A stretch of DNA of 11,197 nt from Tannerella sp. (lineage in GTDB: Bacteria > Bacteroidota > Bacteroidia > Bacteroidales > Tannerellaceae). The stretch lies in contig JAIRLL010000264.1 of assembly GCA_031259505.1 (NCBI GenBank), positions 1 to 11,197 on the forward strand. Direction: 5' to 3'. The notes beneath the pieces were generated by a model, which was given only the letters and a program-made list of their open reading frames with translations, did not search any database and had not been told where the DNA came from. The position numbers and the translations under genes are program-made. Positions 1 through 4,861 of the stretch are shown piece after piece. Numbering within the stretch: position 1 is the stretch's first letter; each line of letters begins with the position of its first letter.

Positions 1-8
1 GCAAAAAC

Positions 9-253
9 CTGGATTGCCACGTCGCTACGCTCCTCGCAATGACGGAGATACCGTTGCTGTCGGCAATGGCGTCCGACGTCATTGCGAGACCCTATATTTT
101 TCAAATAAACAAGGGGAAAATGACGGGAGCATCATCGGCAATCACCCAAAAAGGGGATTATCTTCAGCAATTTCCCGAATTGAGTAAAACTCACTGTTTA
201 TCATCGTTATCGTCGAATTCCGTCTTTGGTTGCGTAGCGACGTGGCAATCCAG
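9..253. repeat. Interspersed repeat with 22-bp perfect inverted ends (REP/MITE-like)
   Basis: Positions 9-30 and 232-253 are exact reverse complements (core gattgccacgtcgctacgc). Directly inside the left arm, 33-44 (ctcgcaatgacg) is the reverse complement of 77-88 (cgtcattgcgag). The left block 10-44 is therefore a full copy of the motif, 77-88 a partial inverted copy, and 221-252 a second inverted copy with a degenerate inner half. From general knowledge, closely similar 'gattgc...tcctcgcaatgac' units are scattered between genes in many unrelated bacteria. No transposase is encoded and I see no clear target-site duplication. It may be a pair of inverted REP-like units or a decayed MITE; the sequence does not decide between them. 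Confidence 0.7.
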
Positions 254-269
254 TAGAATAACATCACAC

Positions 270-470
270 ATTTACACCGTGCGCAGTATAAAAGTGTTCG
301 GGTCGATAGGCAAGGCTGAAACCAAACTGACGAAAGGTGAAGAAACAATTTTGTTGCATCACAAAGGAAAAGGCGCGCTGACGCACATGTGGTTTGGCGG
401 AGATTTCTCCGGATACGAACAGACAAGGATTCGCGTGTATGTTGATGGCGAAGAGACATGTGTTTTTTGA
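270..470 (+). pseudogene. Fragment of a DUF2961-family protein
   Basis: The reading frame through this stretch contains VFGSIGKAETKL, then GKGALTHMWFGGDFSGYEQT, then RIRVYVDGEET. This is the style of the N-terminal strand region of DUF2961 proteins, which are carbohydrate-active or surface proteins common in Bacteroidota. The match stops at the 'VDGE' segment: the frame reads three unrelated residues (CVF) and a TGA at 468-470, where family members continue for a few hundred residues. Upstream the frame stays open to position 39, but it runs through the inverted repeat and shows no signal peptide or family similarity. I therefore read it as gene debris truncated at both ends, not a functional 143-residue protein. 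The family assignment is from motif memory. Confidence 0.6.
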
Positions 471-655
471 GTCTTTGAATCTTTTTTCACACCCCGCTCC
501 GCGAGCCATGCGGAACTTCCTGTTTGCATAAGCCTTAACCGTTACATGTTATTTATTTCGCGTGCCTGAATTTGAAAAAACGAAGGCTAAAAGCAGCATA
601 CGACTTGGAGTATTTCAAAAAAATGACTGCTTAATCTTCGTGCATTTGCCCTGTT
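471..655. other. Non-coding stretch after the gene fragment
   Basis: No plausible gene is visible here on either strand. The only local structure is a short GC-rich patch at about 490-520 with a 5-bp stem (tccgc 498-502, gcgga 510-514) and a 7-nt loop, standing out in otherwise AT-rich DNA. It lacks a following T run, so it is not a convincing terminator. It may be another decayed repeat unit. Confidence 0.4.
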
Positions 656-688
656 TTTGTTCCCATTCAGCAAAAATCATTAACTTTG
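656..688 (+). promoter_or_regulatory. Bacteroidota-type promoter for the amidase gene
   Basis: TTTG at 656-659 (-33 element) is followed after 21 nt by TAACTTTG at 681-688 (-7 element, consensus TAnnTTTG). The spacing fits the known Bacteroidota primary sigma-factor pattern. Transcription would start roughly 5-8 nt past 688, leaving a leader of only about 20 nt before the ATG at 716. No Shine-Dalgarno sequence is evident. Confidence 0.65.
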
Positions 689-703
689 CACCGTACTTGA
701 AGG

Positions 704-717
704 ATTAGTGCACTAAT
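704..717. promoter_or_regulatory. 14-bp perfect palindrome overlapping the amidase start codon
   Basis: The sequence attagtgcactaat equals its own reverse complement and covers the first two bases of the ATG at 716. It lies between the promoter -7 element and the coding region, where either an operator or a small RNA hairpin (5-bp stem, TGCA loop) could act. A 14-bp palindrome is expected by chance about once in a window of this size, so only its position makes it suggestive. Which regulator, if any, binds it is unknown. Confidence 0.35.
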
Positions 718-1864
718 GAAGCGGAAGATATATATATCGACAGTCGGACTGCTCGCATTTTTGTTGGCTTGGGCTGTTCCTGTACTCAGGGGCAAACAAC
801 AATCATTTACGGTTGTAATCGACGCCGGACACGGAGGACGGGACCCCGGAAGCGTAGGTTCCGCCACAAAAGAAAAGACTGTCAACCTTGCTGTGGCGTT
901 GAAACTGGGCAAGTTGATTTCGGGCAGTCACAAAGATGTAAATGTCATTTACACGCGCAAAACCGATCGCTTCGTCGAACTTATTGAGCGCGCCAATATC
1001 GCCAACCGGCACAATGCCGACCTGTTTATTTCTATACACGCCAACTCCGCAAAAAAAGCCTCAAACGTGAAAGGCGCAGAAACGTATACGCTGGGGCTCG
1101 CTAAAACGCAGGAAAATCTGGAAGTCGCCATGCTCGAAAACTCCGTCATCATGATGGAAGACAATTACGAACAGCGCTACGAAGGATTCGACCCCAATTC
1201 GTCGGAATCATACATCATCTTTGAATATCTGCAAAACACGTATCTGGAACAAAGCATCTCATTCGCTTCCGAGATTCAGAAAGCATTTGCCTCCGCCAAA
1301 CGTACAAATCGCGGCGTACGGCAGGCCGGATTCCTTGTGCTCAAGGCGACAAGCATGCCGAGCGTACTGATCGAACTCGGTTTTATTTCCAACAAAGACG
1401 AAGAAAAGTACATGCACTCGGAAGCCGGTCAGAATCAGCTGGCAAAATCCATATACACCGCGTTTGCCAAATACAAGAATGATTTTGACCGCAGACAAAG
1501 CTATTCAGACACTTCGAACGCCCCAAAGACACGCAACGAAAGCGCAAACCTGACAAGAAACGAACAAAAACAATCCCCTGTCGACACGACAGATAAGGAA
1601 CCGCCGGCGAGCGCTTCAAACGGGCGAATAATCTATAAAGTGCAGATACTGTCGTCAGACAAAAAGCTGCCAGCCGGTTCGCCAAAACTAAAAGGATATA
1701 AAGCAGACTATTATGAAGAAAACGGACTGTACAAGTACACTTACGGCGAATCGACGGACTTCAATGCCATACAGAAAATACAGAAAAAGGCATCTAAAGA
1801 CTTCAAAGACGCTTTTATCATCCGTACAAGAAACGGCAAAAGGTTAAAAACAAACGAAAAATAA
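716..1864 (+). CDS. N-acetylmuramoyl-L-alanine amidase (Amidase_3) with SPOR-like C-terminus
   Basis: A 382-residue, probably periplasmic zinc hydrolase that cleaves the amide bond between N-acetylmuramic acid and the stem peptide, normally during cell separation and wall turnover. Residues 5-24 form a hydrophobic signal peptide or anchor. The Amidase_3 domain spans about 31-252: the DAGHGG motif gives zinc ligand H39, E53 follows, SIHAN gives H108, and VLIELGF gives catalytic E220, so all expected active-site residues are present. A charged, low-complexity linker (about 256-303) leads to residues 304-371 (IIYKVQILSSDKKLP...), which look like a divergent SPOR domain of the sort that binds denuded glycan at the septum. 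The start fits a promoter about 30 nt upstream. It is followed 21 nt later by the MCE gene and is probably co-transcribed with it. The family call is firm; the amiC-type subgroup is not assigned. Confidence 0.93.
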   Translation: MKRKIYISTVGLLAFLLAWAVPVLRGKQQSFTVVIDAGHGGRDPGSVGSATKEKTVNLAVALKLGKLISGSHKDVNVIYTRKTDRFVELIERANIANRHNADLFISIHANSAKKASNVKGAETYTLGLAKTQENLEVAMLENSVIMMEDNYEQRYEGFDPNSSESYIIFEYLQNTYLEQSISFASEIQKAFASAKRTNRGVRQAGFLVLKATSMPSVLIELGFISNKDEEKYMHSEAGQNQLAKSIYTAFAKYKNDFDRRQSYSDTSNAPKTRNESANLTRNEQKQSPVDTTDKEPPASASNGRIIYKVQILSSDKKLPAGSPKLKGYKADYYEENGLYKYTYGESTDFNAIQKIQKKASKDFKDAFIIRTRNGKRLKTNEK

Positions 1865-1865
1865 T

Positions 1866-1889
1866 ATGAACATAACAAAATCAATATGA
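1866..1889 (+). other. Seven-codon mini-ORF bridging amidase and MCE genes
   Basis: One base after the amidase stop codon an ATG opens a seven-codon frame (MNITKSI) whose TGA (1887-1889) overlaps the ATG of the MCE gene (1886-1888). This arrangement could return terminating ribosomes to the next start codon. It could equally be chance in AT-rich DNA. No independent gene function is claimed. Confidence 0.2.
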
Positions 1890-2770
1890 AAGCTAAGTTT
1901 ACAAAAGAGATGGTTATCGGAATTGTAACCATCATAAGCCTTACATTATTATATATAGGCTTCAATTATTTGAAAGGTATCAATCTGTTCAAGTCGGTCA
2001 ATTACTACTATGTAACATGTTCGAATGTGAAAGGAGTTGTGGTTTCAAGTCCTGTCTTTGTGGAAGGATTCAAGGTCGGACTGGTACGCAAAATCAGCTA
2101 CGACTATTCGGCGACCAACAAAATCAATATCGAAATTCATCTCGACAAGGGAATGAAAATTAACAGGGGTAGCTACATAATGCTTGAACAGACACTTCTC
2201 AGCGGTGCAGAACTGCATATCCATCTGAACACATACGTCGACGAATATCTGGAACCCGGCTCGACAGTCGAAGGCCGTTCGAAGGAAGACATGATGGCTA
2301 CCGTCCAGTCACAACTGCTCCCTCAACTCGCCGATATGTTGCCCAAACTGGACTCCATCCTCTACGGACTGCAAACGCTCGTAAACCATCCTGCACTGAC
2401 GCAATCGCTGGCGCATATTGAGCAAACGACCGCCAGTCTGGAAGTATCGTCCCGCCAATTGAACCGACTGCTGGAGCAAGATGTCCCCTCCATTGCGGAC
2501 AATCTGAAAACCACGACCGGCAACTTCGTCGAACTGAGCGAAAACATGAAGCAACTGAACCTGTCCGAAAGTGTGGATATGCTAAATACTACACTTGGAA
2601 ATCTCAATCGAACGACTGTCCGACTGAACGCAACGGACAATTCATTGGGCCTTCTGCTGAACGATACATTGCTGTATAACAGTATAAATAAAACGGTTAA
2701 TAACGCGTCAAACCTTATTATCGACCTTCAGCAGCACCCGAAGAAATATATCCATTTCTCCGTTTTCTGA
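1886..2770 (+). CDS. MCE/MlaD-family lipid-transport protein, inner-membrane anchored
   Basis: A 294-residue protein with one N-terminal transmembrane helix (about residues 9-28) and an MCE domain at about 38-116. Typical features are VVVSSPVFVEGFKVGLVRKI, in which the loop before 'V-G-V' is characteristic, and the strand ending LLSGAELHIHL. Residues about 140-280 are helical and rich in leucine, asparagine and threonine, as in the extended C-terminal helices of MCE proteins that form a periplasmic tunnel. The end LQQHPKKYIHFSVF is typical of Bacteroidota members. By family knowledge these hexamers work with a permease (MlaE) and an ATPase (MlaF) to move phospholipids between the membranes; neither partner is in this window, so they are probably encoded elsewhere. 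The gene lies 21 nt behind the amidase, in one likely envelope operon. Confidence 0.88.
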   Translation: MKAKFTKEMVIGIVTIISLTLLYIGFNYLKGINLFKSVNYYYVTCSNVKGVVVSSPVFVEGFKVGLVRKISYDYSATNKINIEIHLDKGMKINRGSYIMLEQTLLSGAELHIHLNTYVDEYLEPGSTVEGRSKEDMMATVQSQLLPQLADMLPKLDSILYGLQTLVNHPALTQSLAHIEQTTASLEVSSRQLNRLLEQDVPSIADNLKTTTGNFVELSENMKQLNLSESVDMLNTTLGNLNRTTVRLNATDNSLGLLLNDTLLYNSINKTVNNASNLIIDLQQHPKKYIHFSVF

Positions 2771-3121
2771 AAAGAGCACGCCGTACAATTAGAATAATTC
2801 TATTTTTTGCAGAATCTGCATTTTTTTTGGAGAGGGTAATTTGTTGATTCTATGAATGTTTTTTCAGCAGCGAAAATAACACAATAAATACTAATTAGCG
2901 TTATAAGGGTGCATGATGCGAAAAAAAATGAAAAGTGGATTACAGTTCGACATGTAACAAGCAAAATCATAAACAAATAGAAGCAATGCCATTATAATCA
3001 GATTGATATAAGTAAACGAAAGATTGCTCCACCGAACACTTTTTTCTATTTGAAATTTATTGCCGAACTTTACAGTCGAAAAACGAGATGCAGATAAATA
3101 TATTTTAACAACAAAAAGAAG
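2771..3121. other. AT-rich intergenic region upstream of dnaA
   Basis: This 351-nt stretch carries no credible gene. It contains the terminator-like hairpin annotated separately, a small palindrome (tagaataattcta, 2791-2803) and A/T-rich tracts. No cluster of DnaA boxes (TTATNCACA) is visible on either strand, so I do not call it the replication origin. A dnaA promoter must lie here. A weak candidate is attg (3023-3026) followed after 18 nt by tctatttg (3045-3052), but it deviates from consensus. The last 20 nt are A-rich (acaaaaagaag just before the ATG), as usual for Bacteroidota leaders without Shine-Dalgarno sequences. Confidence 0.5.
2808..2828 (+). terminator. Weak intrinsic-terminator-like hairpin after the MCE gene
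   Basis: A 5-bp stem (tgcag 2808-2812, ctgca 2816-2820) with a 3-nt loop is followed immediately by eight T residues (2821-2828). It lies 38 nt past the MCE stop codon, in the right place to end the amidase-MCE transcript. The stem is short, so efficiency is uncertain. Confidence 0.4.
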
Positions 3122-4501
3122 ATGCAGTCAAACTATCAGTTATTGTGGAGCGAATGTTTAGCCGTTATCAAAGGCGTTGTATCCGAAACAACCTACGAGA
3201 AATGGTTCCGTCCCATCATTCCTATTTCGTATCAGGATAAGAAGATTACGGTTCAGGTACCCAGCCAGTTCTTTTATGAATATCTGGAAGAAAATTATAT
3301 TCATATATTGCACATGTCGCTCGAACGTATTTTCGGAACGGGCATATCCCTAAACTATCGCGTAGTGGCCGGAAATCAGACAAAGCAGGTAGAGACGGAC
3401 GACCATCTTAAGAAAGACGGAAAACAAACGGGGCGGCAATCTGGAAATCCCTTTATGCGAATTGAGCCGGAGGAATTAGATTCACAGCTTGTTGCCAAAT
3501 ATACGTTTGATAACTTCTTTGAAGGAACAAGCAACAGGCTGGCACGAAGTACAGGTTTGTCCATCGCCGAGAAACCCGGCAAAACAGCATTCAACCCGCT
3601 GTATATCTATGGAGATACGGGTGTGGGAAAAACCCATTTGTGTCATGCCATTGGTTTGCGCACGCGTGAACTCCATCCCGAAAAACGTGTTTTGTATGTT
3701 TCGTCACACCTTTTCCGCATCCAGTTCACAGACGCTGTCCGTAAAAATACGCTGAACGACTTCCTGGCTTTTTACCAAAGTCTCGACGTCCTTATTATGG
3801 ATGACATACAGGAATTTATCGGGCTGGACAAAACACAGCATACTTTCTTTCAGATATTTAACAATCTGCACCAGTTGGGAAAACAAATTGTCCTGACGTC
3901 GGATAAACCGCCTGTGGCATTGCAAGGTATGGAAGCTCGGCTCATTACCCGCCTGAAATGGCGAATGAATGCAAAGATCGATCGTCCCGATTATGAACTG
4001 AGAAAACAGATACTGAAACATTTAATTGAAGAAGAAAATATTGACATCGGCAACGACGTCTTCGAATATATTGTAGAGCATGTAACGGAAAACGTGCGCG
4101 ACCTGGAAGGCGTCATAATTTCAATATCGGCCAATTCACTTATAAACAGGAAAAAAATAGATATGACGCTGGCACAGGAAGTTATCAGCCAAATGGTTAT
4201 GATCGAAAATTATCAAGTCTCCATCGAAAGAATAATTAAACTGGTATGCGAACATTTCAAAATGGACGAATCGTTGATTCAAACCTCTTCGCGAAAAAGA
4301 GAAATCGTTCTGGCGCGTCAGATATCCATGTATCTGGCTAAAAAGTATACAGATTATTCGCTTGCACATATCGGTATGAGAATCGGCGGAAAAGACCATG
4401 CCACCGTTCTGCACTCAATCAAGGCTGTAGAAAATCAGATGGAAACGAATAAATCCTTCAAAGCCATGATTGAATCTCTTGAATGCAAGTTGAAACAGTA
4501 A
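3122..4501 (+). CDS. dnaA: Chromosomal replication initiator protein DnaA
   Basis: A 459-residue AAA+ ATPase that binds DnaA boxes and melts the origin. Domain I (about 1-82) begins with LWSECLAVIKGVVSETTYEK, typical of the family, and contacts helicase or partner proteins. A short variable domain II follows (about 83-120). Domain III has Walker A GDTGVGKT at 164-171, Walker B VLIMDDI with D227-D228, sensor 1 around IVLTSDKPP (256-264), the arginine-finger motif at R277 and sensor 2 NVRDLEG with R326. Domain IV (about 365-459) ends with the DNA-binding signature IGGKDHATVLHSI at 421-433. The start codon matches the usual N-terminus. One oddity is box VII, TRLKWRM, where relatives have TRFKWGM (see findings). 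The gene appears monocistronic, with long gaps on both sides and a hairpin behind it. Confidence 0.98.
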   Translation: MQSNYQLLWSECLAVIKGVVSETTYEKWFRPIIPISYQDKKITVQVPSQFFYEYLEENYIHILHMSLERIFGTGISLNYRVVAGNQTKQVETDDHLKKDGKQTGRQSGNPFMRIEPEELDSQLVAKYTFDNFFEGTSNRLARSTGLSIAEKPGKTAFNPLYIYGDTGVGKTHLCHAIGLRTRELHPEKRVLYVSSHLFRIQFTDAVRKNTLNDFLAFYQSLDVLIMDDIQEFIGLDKTQHTFFQIFNNLHQLGKQIVLTSDKPPVALQGMEARLITRLKWRMNAKIDRPDYELRKQILKHLIEEENIDIGNDVFEYIVEHVTENVRDLEGVIISISANSLINRKKIDMTLAQEVISQMVMIENYQVSIERIIKLVCEHFKMDESLIQTSSRKREIVLARQISMYLAKKYTDYSLAHIGMRIGGKDHATVLHSIKAVENQMETNKSFKAMIESLECKLKQ

Positions 4502-4537
4502 ATTGTATTTTCCAATCTCTTTAAATTCTTTATTTGG

Positions 4538-4586
4538 AAGGCAGGCGTACTAAGGTCAAACCGATTTGCGACCTGCCTTTATTTTT
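4538..4586 (+). terminator. Hairpin terminator downstream of dnaA
   Basis: aaggcagg (4538-4545) pairs perfectly with cctgcctt (4572-4579), enclosing a 26-nt loop, and is followed by a T-rich run (ttatttttag). It starts 37 nt past the dnaA stop codon. The long loop is unusual for an intrinsic terminator, but the 8-bp stem plus T tract supports the call. Confidence 0.55.
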
Positions 4587-4806
4587 AGTTTCCGTTTTTA
4601 TTCTACCTTATGCACTAAGCAACTTCGCTTTTTTTTTATTTGACACATTCTATATGGTTCATCATTCGAACAGCAACGAGGCTGATACCCTTTTCGTTTT
4701 GGTAAACTTTCAGAACGCTGTCGATTTAATATACGATTGCATATAAGCAATTTATGAGTTAGAACCGGAAAACTTATTAACAATTCCGTATTTTTTAGCC
4801 GAACAA

Positions 4807-4839
4807 TTTGGATTGCATCGGGAATAATTCATAAATTTG
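4807..4839 (+). promoter_or_regulatory. Bacteroidota-type promoter for nrdJ
   Basis: TTTG at 4807-4810 is followed after exactly 21 nt by TAAATTTG at 4832-4839, a full match to the TTTG / TAnnTTTG pattern. Transcription would begin near 4845, giving a leader of under 20 nt before the ATG at 4862. That leaves no room for a riboswitch downstream of this promoter. Confidence 0.75.
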
Positions 4840-4861
4840 CAGCAATTAAAATTTATATTTT

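Larger units (their letters stand above)
4502..4861. other. Intergenic region between dnaA and nrdJ
   Basis: This 360-nt stretch contains the terminator of dnaA at its left end and the promoter of nrdJ at its right end. The middle, about 4590-4800, shows no convincing gene. Short open frames on both strands cross the terminator or lack any family resemblance. A second weak hairpin (aagc/gctt around 4617-4630, followed by a T run) might back up termination. I see no cobalamin-riboswitch core (B12 box) and no clear pair of NrdR boxes, both of which might be expected before a B12-dependent reductase gene. Confidence 0.5.

Noticed and set aside
39..470. Full 143-codon open frame as an intact gene
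   Set aside because: Its first half translates the inverted-repeat DNA and only the last 65 or so codons resemble a protein family, which is cut short; annotated as a fragment.
4534..4746. 70-codon open frame between dnaA and nrdJ
   Set aside because: It starts inside the dnaA terminator hairpin, has no promoter or family resemblance, and the composition is that of non-coding DNA.
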